This document shows, piece after piece, positions 29,200 through 41,860 of a stretch of 64,000 bases of DNA. The notes under the pieces are model-generated. The model did no database searches, was not told where the DNA came from, and saw only the letters and a program-made list of their open reading frames with translations. Made by a program: the position numbers and the translations under genes. Origin of the DNA: Torreya grandis (lineage: Eukaryota; Streptophyta; Pinopsida; Cupressales; Taxaceae); NCBI GenBank assembly GCA_037957365.1, contig JARHVA010002371.1, positions 62,001 through 126,000 of the forward strand, in the 5' to 3' direction. Position 1 is the stretch's first letter. The number at the start of each line of letters is the position of its first letter.

Positions 29200-30430
29200 A
29201 TATGTTCTGCCATAAAATATCCATGATGAAATGGTGTACACGGACATTGGATGTTTGTTTACTACGTCAATTGGGATGCTCATGTTGTGACAAAGGAACA
29301 TACAAACATTATGTACTTTGGAGCTGTGCTTCATTATAGAGCCTTGGACTGGTATGTAAGTGTGAAGGAAGGCAAGGATTACGATAAGAACATAAATACA
29401 TTATAATTGGGCCAATGACTTTCGTGATTCTATGTTGCAATCATATTCTTTGGAACATCATCTAGTGCTGCAAAGATTTAAAGATATCAGACAAAATACA
29501 AAACAATTTATGAATTTCTATGATGACAGGAGATTTAATGATCTATGAACCCAAACATCAATGGATTGCACAAGCTGCAAAGGGAATGGTTTGTAGTTGT
29601 AGGACGAGACAATGTTTCTTTTTAAACTACGAGTGGTTATCCAAGTTTGTACTGAGATTGGTTAATGGTGAAGAAACACACTACTGGTGGTGACGATAAA
29701 GGTCATGGATCAAATTGAATGGTTCCACCTTCATCTGATAAAATAAAACTAATCTTTGTATTGTGGGAATATGGGATATATGATGTTGTGGAAAAAATAG
29801 TTTTCGCTGCCCTCACAATGCCTTGATCCATGCTATGAAGCAGATGCAGACTTCCGTCTGGCACACAATTTGTCACCCACGCTATGACCTGATGATTTTG
29901 TGCATAACAGTTTTACTCACCACCTAGACAAATATATGTTGCACTATGAAAAGATAAAAGGTGAAGCATGATAGAGATTCTGGTGCAGGCGGCGCTTGCA
30001 AAAGATTAAAGAATCTAGGGAAGAACTTGAATGTGCTATTTATGGATTTGATGGCAGTATAAACGTATTTGGGGTTGGTATCTAAAATTTAGAATCGATT
30101 TCAAAGTATGGAACCATATGTGGACTATGTATCCAACAACACAAGATTGCCAGGCATTTTTAAAAAATAAAATAAACGTGTTGCACAAGTCTTGTATTTC
30201 GTAACCTGCAACCAATTCAAATGAACAACTTGAATCTTATTAAGAGGCATGTTTATACACAACAAAATGCAAACACATTATTGATGATCAAGTTACATCT
30301 ATCCATGATCATAATGTGAGTGAAAGAAAAAATCCAAAGAAATTCAATTGTCAGAGACAACCAAGAGCCACCGAATCAAATTGTAGATTCTTCGTAGTGG
30401 AGAAGGAAGTAGACATCGACACCGTGATAT
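29200..30430 (+). pseudogene. Decayed Gag-like relic of an unidentified retroelement
   Basis: Broken plus-strand frames give NWDAHVVTKEHTNIM with GAVLHYRALDWYVS (about 29266-29367), then LVLQRFKDIRQNTKQFMNFY with DDRRFNDL (about 29462-29546). The L-x-W-x pattern and the FxDxxRxxxxxFxxFYDxR pattern resemble retrotransposon capsid domains. Many stops; no RT or LTR could be attached to it. It may be the body of an older element cut by the gypsy A insertion. Confidence 0.4.
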
Positions 30431-30732
30431 AAGATTTCTAGAGGAGAGGGGTACTACTCTTCAAGGGCCATATAGAAGTTTTGATTACCTCATCTAGGCT
30501 GGTAGTATCTTAATATAGTTGTTGAAAAGGATATAGATTTTGGTTGAGTCAAAACAATTGTTTTTGAAATCATAAAACATAAAGTAAAATGGATGAATGT
30601 AGGTTTTGGATCCCATGTAAATGTGTTGAAGAAAACCTTTACAAATAAGGTGGCTTGTATTAAAAAATTGTAAGTGCTATTTAAAATATGCTGACGAAAA
30701 CCTATCAGAATTATTGGAGCCTATCTAAAATG

Positions 30733-31080
30733 TGGAAACCATAGTAGCATTAATCGTCTCGAGGAAAAAATCGTTTTTCCGAAAGTGTAAGTGTTTTTCA
30801 AAAAATCGTGATTAATCGGAAAGCTAAAAACTCTAAACCCAACCCTAACCCTAACCCTAATCGTGTTTAAATCATGTTTTTTTGAAAATCACATTTTTTC
30901 CTGATCTTTTTGTACAAATCGCGATTAAAATGGGTTGGTCAACGGTTTACTGACCTGCAGGTGTTGACCACCAATAAATTGCGCTTAAACAGGTTAAAAA
31001 CACGTTTTTCTGTCCGATTGGCGATTAATCGCGATTAATTGTGATTTTTTGGCAATTTTGGTAACTTTGTTACTGGAAAC
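30733..31080. repeat. CGATTAATCG-rich cluster, possible MITE
   Basis: The palindromic core CGATTAATCG or parts of it recurs near 30753, 30806, 30917, 31021 and 31031, with poly-T runs between. The block is bracketed by GTGGAAAC (30733-30740) and CTGGAAAC (31073-31080), 7 of 8 bases alike, which would fit a hAT-type duplication. The ends themselves do not form a convincing inverted repeat. It also contains three CCCTAA units (30841-30859). Confidence 0.4.
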
Positions 31081-31090
31081 AACCTTTTGA

Positions 31091-32589
31091 GAGGTTACAA
31101 TATCTATAGACTATCAAGATATCAAGGTTAGAGCCACCAAATATGTATATACTATGGTACCCTTGGAGCACTCTGCTGATAGAGTCCCCTCAACATTATC
31201 AGCCATCCATCTTTTAATATTTACATGTTATCACTAAAACCAAAAAACGTTATAAACAAACGTTTGGTTTTTACATAAAAGGCTCTTTTGAAATGTCTAA
31301 TCTTAAGTGGAAATGAAATGTTCTTAGCAATATGCTATGACGGGTGTAATCTCCAAAATACTTAATTAAACTTTTGGGCCTTGCTGATGGCTGAAATTAA
31401 TAAGTAGAAAATTTCATTTAATTTCAACCAAAACTTTATTTTCTCCATATCCATACCCAAGGTCATGACACCACTATCTTGGAAAACCTTTAATTTTTAA
31501 AAGATCTTAATGGGTTTGGTTTCAGAGAGGAATCCCAGTAATTGGACTAGCTGAATCTTTGCCACCAATCACAACTTATTCATTTTTAAATACTAAAAGA
31601 TAATGGAGAAGCCATAAATTTTCATGACACTTGACACATCCTAGTGAATTATATATGACAACTGAGTCATAACCTAGTGAATGTTTTGGAAGATTGTAGC
31701 AACCTGTAAGAGTCGACAAATTACTTTAGCTTCATTCTCAACCTTCCTTTCCTTTTCCATAATTCATCCTTTAGCTTTCCATAATTCAATGCTGTCAATA
31801 TTCGCTGGGTTACTGACATGAGAATCGATGTACAGATTCTATAGGCTTTTCCAATTTATGTAAGTTTTATTTTCCTTTTCATGTGTTCGCTTTGCTCCCT
31901 TCTTTGTAGTTCCTAATTAATGATTGATCTGGCATTTTAGCAACACACCATTCATCCACCTTGCTTGAGAGGCCGATGTTCATGAAATAAGTTATAGGAA
32001 AATTGTCTATGCTCACATCACTGGTAAAAAATTTGAACATTGTCATTGGAGGTTTAACAAATACACAAGTAAATATTGACCAGGTCTCTACTTATTTTTC
32101 AGATTGATTTACCAACCTCAAATTTTCTAAATATGTTACATTTGTTTGTTCAATAAGTAGTTGTATCTTGTAAAGGCAAAGTACACATATATTCATATAG
32201 ATCGAATTTAACTAATCATTCCTGAAGCTGGCAAGATATAAACTTAAAACTGCATAAAATGAAAACAGCTTATCACAAAAGCATTGTTATTCCCTTGGAC
32301 AGAAATGGATAAAATTCAAGTTGCAAGTAAAATATCAGTTCAAGTCAAATTAGAAAACACACTTAAAATATTATAGTTGTTGAGCAACAGGTTTGCACAT
32401 CATTCCCAAGCACTAGAAAGCTTCCCAAAATCTGTTGAAGACATGTTTCTGAAAATACGTGGGTCTCTTGCTTAGTTGTGGGCTATAAACTGCCAAAGTG
32501 GCAGTAGAGGTAATGAATTGTCTCCCGTGTTTTAAGGCCGATGAATTTGTTGTGTTATTGAAGAACTGTATACAAAACATCTATTGAGC
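31091..32589. other. Intergenic sequence, nothing recognised
   Basis: AT-rich DNA with no frame or terminal repeat I can assign. Confidence 0.55.
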
Positions 32590-33175
32590 TGATGCAGGAG
32601 GATCTAAACGTTTGATCAACTTGCGGCATAATGGCATTGCTCAGTGGCACATGCCACCGTCACCAGCGGCTTCAGCATCATCTCAAGCACACGTGGTCCT
32701 ACCTAAAAGTCCTAACTCTTCTTTGATGCCACACAACTCTGATAATGTCAGTACTATGCAGCTCTACAGTGGCATTACCAGAAGACGACAAAACAAAATA
32801 ATACTTTAACTAATGTAAAGGTTCAACCAACCCTTCATTTTCTTCACTTTGTATATTTTTGTACTCTTCCATTCTTTGTAATAAGTTAGCAAATACAGAA
32901 TTAGACTAGGAAGAACTGTTCAAACATCCCAATAACATCTGATCTCTCGGATCGTTGTACAAAACCACTGCATAATATAACTTTGCAGTTACTTTTCTAA
33001 TCTTGTGCACACTATCTCCTTGTCTCATTACACTCTGATATATTCTTTTGCTTCTATCATTCAATATACGCTTCTACAATAACCCATTTAATCCGGCAAG
33101 TGTGGTTGTCCACCAAGTTCCTCTTGGGCCCCAGATCAATGCTATTAGATCATACCCACTTGATATCATCTCACA
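32590..33175 (+). repeat. 5' LTR of gypsy element B
   Basis: Starts TGATGCAGGAGGATCTAA, matching TAATCCAGGAAGATCTAA at 37633, and ends ATCATCTCACA. TGGTATTGAAATTG (33177-33190) follows, a poor but positioned match to the initiator-tRNA primer site. The copies share the segment TCTTTGATGCCACACAA near 32722 and 38801. Confidence 0.75.
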
Positions 33176-33539
33176 GTGGTATTGAAATTGCATTTGAAAT
33201 CGTTCTTTGTTTGTATGCTCACTCATACGAGGACTGAGTATGGGAAGCTAGGGATCAAAACTTGTGACTCTTCATCATATCTACCTTCATGTCCTTAGAT
33301 GGTAGACAAAATGCCTTTAGATATGCTGAATTCAGAAATGTTTTAGAAACTGATAGAGGTTGCTTTGTAAAGGAAACATAAATAATTGCAAGACTGCCAT
33401 GCATGTGAATGAGTGGGAATCATCGATCATTTTACTCAACTTCTCAAGCATATTCACACTCCTAACACATCTCATTCATAATGACCTTTTAGTGGTCACA
33501 CACCGTACAAGGTATGAGGCAAAATAGATGCAGGCGGTC

Positions 33540-34260
33540 ACACTCCTATGTTTGAAGGAAAAATAGATACATGTGCTCCGGATAATTGGTTGAATCTAAT
33601 CTATTCATAGCACGTGGTAAATCATTTCTCTGACAAAAAAAAGATATTGTTTCTTCTTTTGAAAGTTTCTTTACTTGTAAAGAAATGGTGGGATAACTAT
33701 TGCATTGCACCAAAAGATGATGACTTAGACACTTCTGTAGATGCTTTGGATGGTTTCATAGAAGCACCCAAAGCTACTTATGATCATGTTGGAAACTATG
33801 ATGACTAGTACATCAAGTTCTCACAGTTGTGCCAAGGTCATGATCAATATGGTCAATAACACATAGATGCCTTTCATAATTTAATTTCCAAATTGAATGT
33901 TAAAGAGTTTGAACAAAATCTCATTTCGAAATATAGGTCAATTTTGAGACCATATATTCAATGTGATAAAGATTTCCTCTAGATCTCCTCTCTTGGAGAA
34001 GCTTACAAATTTGCTCGCAAATTCAATGCAAAAGTCTAAGAAAGAAGATTCCAAATCTTAGGACAAACACAATCGAAGAATTCCAAGTTTAGAATCAAGT
34101 AGAATCCTAAAGAAGACAACCACACCATCAAATTATCAGAATAAATAGTCCAATACTAGCAAGTGGTGTTCGGTTCATAACTTCAGTAGTCACTTTAATG
34201 AAGAGTGCTGTGCTAGGAAAACTCTACTTGCACAACTCGAGGGAGCAGATGCTAACACTA
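33540..34260 (+). pseudogene. Gag region of gypsy element B
   Basis: 33614-33808 reads FLLLKVSLLVKKWWDNY, the capsid helix with the W-W pair, followed by broken frames with KIRSILRPYIQ-like and SLGEAYKFARK-like stretches. A zinc-knuckle remnant with KWCSVHNFSSHFNEECCA lies near 34160-34215. Confidence 0.7.
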
Positions 34261-34735
34261 TGGCACTGGACAAGGGCAAGCAAATCATTGACTTTGAACC
34301 TAGTGCTATGATAGATACCACAAACATTGCTTCCTCCAACTCAAATTCAAAGGAAGCAAAAAGATTTTTCCATTCTCAAATTTTGATCAATTGTAAACCA
34401 CTAGACTTCATCATTGACAATGGAAATCGTAAGAACTTTATTTCTCCTCAATTAGTTCGTAGATTAAACTTACCATTGATGTCTCACCCACAACAATACT
34501 CCACTTGATAGCTTAGCTTGGGTTTTGAGAAACTTGTCACTTTGCAGTGTCACTTGGTGTACAAAATCAAACCTTTCCAAGATGCAAGCCTTTGTGACAT
34601 CGTGCCATTAGAAGTATCTGATGTTTTACTTGGTCAACCATATCTTTACCATCGACATGGAGCCTATGAAGCAAATCCTAGAAATGTTGTCATAGATGTT
34701 GGTGACATGAGATGCCACATACCATAAGTAGTTCC
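34261..34735 (+). pseudogene. Protease region of gypsy element B
   Basis: 34260-34508 contains INCKPLDFIIDNGNRKNFIS, the retropepsin active-site block with Asn replacing the usual Ser/Thr after Asp. 34518-34727 holds DVLLGQPYLYHRHGAYEANP, a conserved block at the end of the gypsy protease. A stop at 34506-34508 separates the two. Confidence 0.8.
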
Positions 34736-34989
34736 AAAGCTTTAACTCATTAGTGCCAACCCGTGCAAGAACCTAGTTAGTTCTAGTAAGAAGTTTTGTA
34801 GTCTTGATGGTGAGCCCTGAACGTAAGAACATGCTTGCAGCACAAACTCATAAGTTCCTTTAGTAGACACACAACTGGACATCATGTTGGAAGTTTAAAA
34901 GGATATATTTTAGACACCTAAAGAAATACATACTGCATGGTAAAACATGCTATTGATTTGATTCTAAGACTACTCTATCTAATGTTTCT

Positions 34990-35750
34990 TTATACCTCAA
35001 ATTATTTTTGGAGAATAAAGAGATCAAGCGGCAGATCTATGAACTAGTGGATAAAGGACACATTAGGGTTAGCATATTGCTTTGCGACAACTCCATTGTG
35101 CTTGTGCCAAAGAAGGATGGCACATGGATGTTGTGTATCAATTTCAATGCTCTCAACAAGATCATTGTGAAGAACCATTACCCTCTTCCTAAGATTGAAG
35201 AACTACTGGCCCAATTTTGCGGTGCCAAATTCTTTGCCATAATTGATCTTAAGTTTGGGCACCTTTAGATTCGTGCTGAGCCTATAGACATAAAAGACAA
35301 CCTTCAAAGCTAAAAAAGGTTTGTTTGAGTGGTTGGTTATGCCCTTCGGCTTAACTAATGCACTTGTGACATTCATGTTGATGATGAATGACATCCTCAA
35401 GGCTTTAACTACTTCGTTTTTTGTAGTCTACCTTGATGACATCTTGTTCTTCAGCAAAGCATGGGATGGACATTTGCACCATATCCAACAAGTGCTTCAC
35501 ACTTTGCGTTAGTGTAAGCTATATGTTAACATGAGAAATGTTCATTTGCCATGTAGGAGATACAATATCTTGGATACATTGTAGACACAAGGAGTTCATG
35601 TGGAGACAACCAAGATTAGTGTCATCCAGGAATGACCTACACCAAAGAATCTCACAAAGCTTCAAAGCTTCTTGGGATTAACAAATTTCTATAAGAGTTT
35701 TGTTCTTGGTTTCTCATGTTACTTGGCTTTTGAATGAAGTTACCAAAGGT
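34990..35750 (+). pseudogene. Reverse transcriptase region of gypsy element B
   Basis: 35008-35268 contains NSIVLVPKKDGTWMLCINFN and NHYPLPKIEELLAQFCGAKF. 35321-35512 contains LVMPFGLTNALVTFMLMMND and FFVVYLDDILFFSK. The YLDD catalytic box is intact. TAG codons break the frame after GHL and after HTLR, with a frameshift between the two pieces. Confidence 0.88.
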
Positions 35751-35799
35751 GGCGTTAAAACAAATATCATCGGGTCAGCCACAATAGAAAGCATTTGAA

Positions 35800-36240
35800 G
35801 AACTGAAATACAGACTTTGTTTTGTGCTAGTACTTGCATTACGTGATCCTCAACAACCATTTGAGATAGAGACTGATGCATCTGGTTGTGTACTTGGGGC
35901 AGCCCTCACTCAACATGGTCATCTAGTTGCTTATCAAAGTGAAACATTCACTACTTAGGTAAGAACTATCTCATATGTGATCATGAGTTTTATACCATTG
36001 TCCAAGCATGTAAGCATTGGAAGCAATGCATATTGGGAATGAAGTTTGTGATCCACATAGATTACAAGCTGTTTCAATTCTTGCAGACATAGAACAAATT
36101 GCAACAAGAATGACACCTGAAATTGTCTTCTTATCTTCAACTCAGATTACAAGCTGTTTCAATTCTTGTAGACATAGAACAAATTACAACAAGAATGACA
36201 CCTGAAATGGTCTTCTTATCTTTAGTGGGGGAATTGCCAA
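35800..36240 (+). pseudogene. RNase H region of gypsy element B, with an internal 85-bp tandem duplication
   Basis: FEIETDASGCVLGAALTQHG (about 35859) is the RNase H start, followed by a broken HLVAYQSETF segment. Within it the segment beginning ATTACAAGCTGTTTCAATTC at 36061 is repeated in tandem at 36146, a duplication that destroys the frame. Confidence 0.82.
36061..36230 (+). repeat. 85-bp tandem duplication
   Basis: Two copies start at 36061 and 36146 and agree at nearly all positions. They look younger than the surrounding decay. Confidence 0.85.
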
Positions 36241-36399
36241 CATAGTAAGAGATTGTTTAAGTTGACCTCCTGTTCAAGTTTTCCTTATTGTTCTAGACAT
36301 ATGTGGATATGAAGCAAAAACTTGGTAATAATTGTACTCATTTGATACAAACTTTGTAGAAATCTATCAAGACTTGCATAGTGGAAAGTCAATTTCAAA

Positions 36400-37380
36400 T
36401 TTCTACTTGCAAGATGAACTTGTATATCATCTTGGGCACTTGTGTGTATTGCACAAATTAGAGAGAGAAACTAATATGGGAAGCTCATTTCAACAAGTTT
36501 GTAGGACACTTTGGAGTTGAAAAGACCCTTGCAGTGTTGCAAAAGTATTTCTTTTGGCTACACCTTAAGCTGTTATTGCCAAATACATCAGGTCTTGTTT
36601 TATGTGCAATTGCCAAACTTGTTAACAAGAAGCAAGGTATCTACACACCTCTACAAGTTCCATTGAAACCGTGGGACTCCGTTGCCATGCATTTTTGTTT
36701 AGGCTACCCTACTAACAAACATGTTAATGATTGTGTTTATGTAGCAGATGATAGATTCTCAAAGATTGTAATTCTCACACCCTTTAAGAAAGTAATCTTA
36801 GCTCTATAAACAACTCAGCTGTATTTTTAGTATGTCTGGATCGACTTTTGGAATACCAGAAACTATTGTCTTTGATAGACACAAAGTTGAACAACTCTAC
36901 CTCATTCCATCTTCAGATGAATGGGCAGACAAAAGTGGTGAATAGGATGATTGTGCATGTTCTAAGAATACAATTCAAAGCAACAACACACATGGGGTTA
37001 AAGTCTTCCTCTCATTCAACGTAGCTATAACAGAGTTTTGTGTATCTCTACCGCACTCAACTCTTTTCAAGTTTGCTAGGGTTTCCAACATTTGGTACCC
37101 ATTGATGTAGCTTATCCTATACCACCATCAACAAGAAGCCTTGCTCAAAAGGAAGTTGATAAAGCCGTTAAGTTCATTGAGCTTATTCAACACATTCAAC
37201 AAGTGCAAACCATTTTGTAGAAGGAGAATGCTAAGTACAAGGAGTGCCATGATCAACATCGACCACCACACACTTTTCAGGTTGGCATCGAAGAGTGCTT
37301 TATTTGCAGAAGGAAAGGTTGACAAGGCCTTGTTGCAAGCTTCGTCCACTTCGGTTCGGGCTCTACACCATCACTAAGTG
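36400..37380 (+). pseudogene. Integrase region of gypsy element B
   Basis: 36534-36809 reads KQGIYTPLQVPLKPWDSVAM and CVYVADDRFSKIVILTPFKK, the linker and core of gypsy integrase. The first catalytic Asp position is His (AMHF). Further on, LQMNGQTKVVNRM-like and YRTQLFSSLLG-like pieces (36910-37080) appear in changed frames. 37141-37377 shows a C-terminal stretch rich in Lys and Gln. No clear chromodomain was seen. Confidence 0.8.
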
Positions 37381-37621
37381 AGTAGGAGATAACACTAGAG
37401 CTTAATCTTCCTATTTATCTTGGTTTACATCTAGTCTTCAACATATAACTCTTGCACCATTATATTCCACCTTTGTCGGACACTTAAGACATTGTAGAGA
37501 CACTTTTGCAAGCAGAGATCAATCTTGATTGTAGCACACTGGTAGAATAGGATTAAATAATTGATGCTAAGGTCAGAAAGTGCAAGTTGCCAACCTCTTT
37601 CCACATCTTGTTCCTCAACTT

Positions 37622-37731
37622 GGAGAGGAAATTAATCCAGGAAGATCTAATCCTTAAATCGACTCTCTACATAATAACATTGCTCCGTGGCATATGCCGT
37701 CTTCACCAACAACTTCAATATTATCTCAATC
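37622..37731 (+). repeat. Polypurine tract and first part of the 3' LTR of gypsy element B
   Basis: GGAGAGGAAAT (37622-37632) precedes the LTR start TAATCCAGGAAGATCTAA. The LTR is cut at 37731 by the hAT-like insertion. Confidence 0.75.
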
Positions 37732-38406
37732 ATAGTTCGCATACTCGTACTCAACTTGGACTTGGCAGAGCAATTTGTTTTTGACTCAACAAATACTCAA
37801 CTTAAAAATATCCTTAAATTTCTTAAAAAACATAAATTTTATACAAATTACAGCTACAAAATGTATCAAATGAGTCTGTAAAATGTTGTGGAAGTGTTTT
37901 CTATTAGATTTGAATACAAATATGGTACGAAATTGCATCATCATTTCTTTCAGCATTCCCTTTATGCTTTTGTGTCGATATGTATCTTTCCCAAAGCACC
38001 ATGCTGCATTACATTATTGTGTCATGTGATAAGCTTCGAGTGGGGCATATGCATACACCGATATTTTAAAGCTTTATCATTTACTGAAGCTCTCTCTTGT
38101 AGGGGCTTACTGGCGCATCAAATCTTATTAAGTTCACGCCTTAAAGGGTGCACCGGGAATGGGGTGGGATCAGCTCATGGCACTTTGTGAGAGATGTTCT
38201 CACACTATTTTATCATACCTACATCCCTTCATGCAGCATTAAAACCTTCTTTGATGTCTCCTTGAAATCTTAAGCCCTGAAATATGGCGAAGTCTGAAAT
38301 TATGAAACCCTGAAATCTGACTAGGTCTGAAATATGACAAGATCCTCCAAAACCTCAAATTTGCATTGTAGCTCTTAGAGATCTGAAACCACTCTCAAAC
38401 ATTTTG

Positions 38407-38447
<41 letters not shown>

Positions 38448-38760
38448 CTTAAAGTATAAGTACTTTCTTATACTTAAAACATTTATTTTATAGATCATGC
38501 TGTTGCCTTAAATGCTATGTGATGAAAGTGAGGGAGCATCAGTGCTTGAAAAGGACAAAAATTGTGTTTTTTCCACGTTTTGACTGTGTCGGTGAGTATG
38601 TGCTCTGTACTTGCTGAGTACTTGTGGTAAGTACTAAGGAAATACTTTGCCGAAACTCTGTTTCTGAGGCCCATGAGTACAAGTGAAAAAAGATTGCATG
38701 CAGGAAAAAAGGGCGATTACTCGCATATTGATCATGTACTCATCGAGTATGTAAACTATG
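37732..38760. mobile_element. hAT-like non-autonomous element with 8-bp target duplication
   Basis: 1029 bp. The left end is CATAGTTCGCATACTCG; the right end, read on the other strand, is CATAGTTTACATACTCG, 15 of 17 alike. Flanking copies of ATCTCAAT (37724-37731 and 38761-38768) are identical. The 8-bp duplication and CA-type ends fit the hAT superfamily. The interior has no transposase and carries short GAGTAC/GTACTC-type subterminal repeats near the right end (38590-38755). Confidence 0.88.
38409..38446. repeat. (TA)19 microsatellite
   Basis: An uninterrupted TA run of about 38 bp inside copy 1. The matching place in copy 2 has only GTATATATATAAAATATA, so the run expanded after the duplication or shrank in copy 2. 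Confidence 0.95.
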
Positions 38761-39210
38761 ATCTCAATCACATGTGGTCATACCGCAAAGTCTAACTCCT
38801 CTTCTTTGATGCCACACAAGTCCAAGAATGTTAGTATTGTTTTGTGCAGCTCTGCAATGACATTACTACAAGACGACAAGAAAATGATTAGTTACAAAGC
38901 GGCTGTTACTAACTAATGTAATGATTTAATTGACACTTCATTTTCTACACTTCTGTATTTATGTACCCTCCCAATCTTTGTAATAAGTTGTGAATACAAG
39001 AGTAGATTAGGAAGTAGTGATCAAACATCACAATAACCATGTCCTAGTCTCCACCCCATTGCAAGATTCATTCATTGTGCACCTTTCCATGATTGCCAAT
39101 ATATTATCTTCTTAGATATGCCAATATTCTTCTCTATAATTTACTGGTCTGATCCACCTTGTTTTTAAATGCTACTCGTTGGATCATCTTACTCTACTCT
39201 ATTTATATGG
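38761..39210 (+). repeat. Second part of the 3' LTR of gypsy element B
   Basis: Resumes with ATCTCAATCACATGTGGTC, parallel to ATCTCAAGCACACGTGGTC in the 5' LTR, and can be followed through the ATTTGTAATAAGTT segment to about 39210 with growing divergence. Confidence 0.75.
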
Positions 39211-39469
39211 ATTTAGCCTACTCAAAATGGCACCCTAAGGCGAATATTTTTCATTTAACTTCTTGCGTGCTTGATTGGTAATTTTCACCATTTTCTGTGA
39301 AATGTTTGTAGAGTTGTAAACAGATCAGTTGTCAACTGCTCGCTGTAACATCCAATGAAAATTTTGCTATTTGGAGATAGCATAGCTAAATCTCTTTAGT
39401 TGATTTTTTTTAATTTGTGGGATTCTCTTAAGGCCACTAAGAGTAATTTCTCATTGGAACCATCCTAGT

Positions 39470-40876
39470 GTCACGCGATAAGCTTCGGGTGGGGCATATG
39501 TGCCGATATTTTTCATCTTTATCTTTTATTGAAGCTCTCTTGTAGGGGCTCATTGGCACACCAAATCTCCCTAAGTTCATGCCTTAAAGGGTGCACTGGG
39601 AATGGGGTGGGATCGGCTCATGGCACTTTGCAAGAGATGTTCTCACACTATTTTATCATACCTACATCCCTTCATGCAGCGTTCAAACCTCCTTTGATGT
39701 CTCCTTGAAATCTTAAGACCTGAAATATGGCAAACTCTGAAATTATGAAACCCTGAAATCTGACCAAGTCTGAAACATGACAAGATTCTCCAAAACCTTG
39801 AATTTGCATTGTAGCTCCTAGAGGTCCGAAACCACTTCCAAACATCTTGAAAGTATATATATAAAATATAACTTAAAGTATAAGTAGTTTCTTGTACTTA
39901 AAACGTTTATTTTATAGATATGCTGTTGCCTTAAATGCTATGCAATGAAAGTGTGGGGGCATACGTGCTTGAAAAGGACAAAAAATTGTGCCTTTTCCAT
40001 GTTTTGATCACGTCAGTATGTGCTCTGTACTCGCTGAGTACTAGTGGTAAGTACTAAGCAAATACTCACTGAAACTTGGCTTCTGAGGCCCACGAGTATA
40101 AGTGAAAAAAACTTGCTTGAGGAAAAAAAAATGGGGAGTACTCGCATACTGATCGTTTACTTGCTGAGGTAAACTATGATCTCAATCACATGTGGTCATA
40201 CCGCGAAGTCTATCCCCTCTTCTTTGATGCCACACAACTCCGAGAATGTTAGTATTGTTTTGTGCAGCTCTTCAATGACATTACTACAAGATGACAAAAC
40301 AATGATTAGTTACAAAGTGGCTATTACTAACTAATGTAACGATTAAACTGACACTTCATTATCTACACTTTTATATTTATGTACCCTCCCAACATTTGTA
40401 ATAAGTCAGTGAATACAGAGATAGATTAGGAAGTAGTGATCAAACATCACAATAACCATGTCCAAGTCTCCACCCAATTGCAAGATTCATTCATTGTGCA
40501 CCTTTCCATGACTGCCAATATATTATCTTCTTAGCTATGCCAATTTTCTTTCAATAATTTACTGGTCTGATCCACCTTGTTTTTAAATTCTACTCATTGG
40601 ATCAACTTACTCTATACTCTATTTTTATGGACTTATCCTACTGAAAATGGCACCATAAGCTGAATACTTTTCATTTAATCTCGAATGCTTGATTGGTAAT
40701 TTTCACCATTTTCTGTGAAATGTCTGTAGAGTTGTAAAAAGTTTAGGTGTCAACTGCTTGCTGTAAAATGCAATGAAAATTTTATTATTTGGAGATAGCA
40801 TGGCCAAATCTCTTTAGATTGAATTTTTTTAATCTGTGGGATTCTCTTAAGGCCACTAAGAGCAATATCTCACTGG
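39470..40876 (+). repeat. Tandem segmental duplication, copy 2
   Basis: Starts GTCACGCGATAAGCTTCGGG, parallel to copy 1 throughout, including the hAT-like right end AACTATG (40178) and the LTR remainder after it. Many substitutions separate the copies, so the duplication is not recent. Confidence 0.9.
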
Positions 40877-41860
40877 CTGATAAGGTAAACTAAGAGAAGA
40901 TTTGAAGGATGTAAATTTAACCCAACATAAGATTTCTTAAATTTTATAGGACTATACTCTGAGAGAGTCAGAATATTTTAGTCAAGTTCAATTGATTTTA
41001 TCCTTAACAGATTAGATTTCTCTGAAAAATGCTTTTCAAATCTATACGAGTTTTATAATTATTTGATTCAGTGTTTTTGCAAATGATCTTTTTGCTTGAT
41101 ACTAGGTGCTTCTATTTATGGGAGTCCCAACTCATTGTAGCAAGAAATGCAATGCATTCCTGCTGTTTCTCATTAAAACAGCCTGAAAAGCCAATAAGAT
41201 AAGAGATGGCATTTCAGGCCGTTTCAATGTTTTTATTTCTGAAAAGTTTAAAATCTTGAAATTTAATATTAAAAAACATTAAACCAAAACCAGTAATAAT
41301 AAAGTTAAAATTTAAATATTGAAAATGGAAATAGAGTTGAATTAACGATTTTTATTTTTAAAATAAGAAATAATCTGTATATATAGAAATCTTGTTTCTC
41401 ATGTGCAACTTCTTCCAAACCTCTCTCGTCACATTTCTGTTGCCATCACATTTCTTTATTTCTCATTTCTTGCAACATAGCCCCAACTCAAGATAGAGAA
41501 GTTTTACAATGAATCAACATTCCTGGGTAAGCCAGGAATATGATCCAACATTTTAAATTTTCACCATGACTTAAAAACGGATTTCAATATAGTTTTTATA
41601 ATCAAAAAATCAAAACGAGCTACAGCTTAAGAAACAACAGAACCTTTTTTTTTCCAAATAGCATTATGCTCATATGTTCAGGACCTAAAAAATGGATTCC
41701 GGATTTGTTTATGCCAGCTAATTATCAGACTTGTTGTTCAAGTCTATAACCACTTTTTTTTAAGTTTTGTTACTTGGATTGCATGTTGGGAAGATAGAAT
41801 CTCAGGCTTGAAGATGAGAAATGGGATCTGTTTACTTCTTTCTGATTGCCTGGTTGACCA
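40877..41860. other. Intergenic sequence, nothing recognised
   Basis: AT-rich DNA without a convincing frame or element end. Confidence 0.55.

Larger units (their letters stand above)
32590..39210 (+). mobile_element. Decayed Ty3/gypsy retrotransposon B, interrupted in its 3' LTR
   Basis: The 5' LTR (32590-33175) and a matching 3' LTR starting at 37633 bracket gag, protease, RT, RNase H and integrase relics on the plus strand. The 3' LTR is split by a hAT-like insertion (37732-38760), continues at 38761 and fades out near 39210. Stops and frameshifts occur in every domain. The YLDD box of RT is intact, but the protease reads DNG in place of DSG/DTG and integrase has lost catalytic residues. 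Confidence 0.85.
38021..39469 (+). repeat. Tandem segmental duplication, copy 1 (about 1.45 kb)
   Basis: Starts GTCATGTGATAAGCTTCGAG and runs through the right part of the hAT-like element, the rest of the gypsy B 3' LTR and about 250 bp of flank. It is repeated head to tail from 39470. Copy 1 alone has the expanded TA run. Confidence 0.9.

Noticed and set aside
30836..30860. Interstitial telomere-like run CCCTAACCCTAACCCTAA
   Set aside because: Only about three units, of the 6-base rather than the plant 7-base type, inside a repeat-rich block. Not evidence for a former chromosome end.
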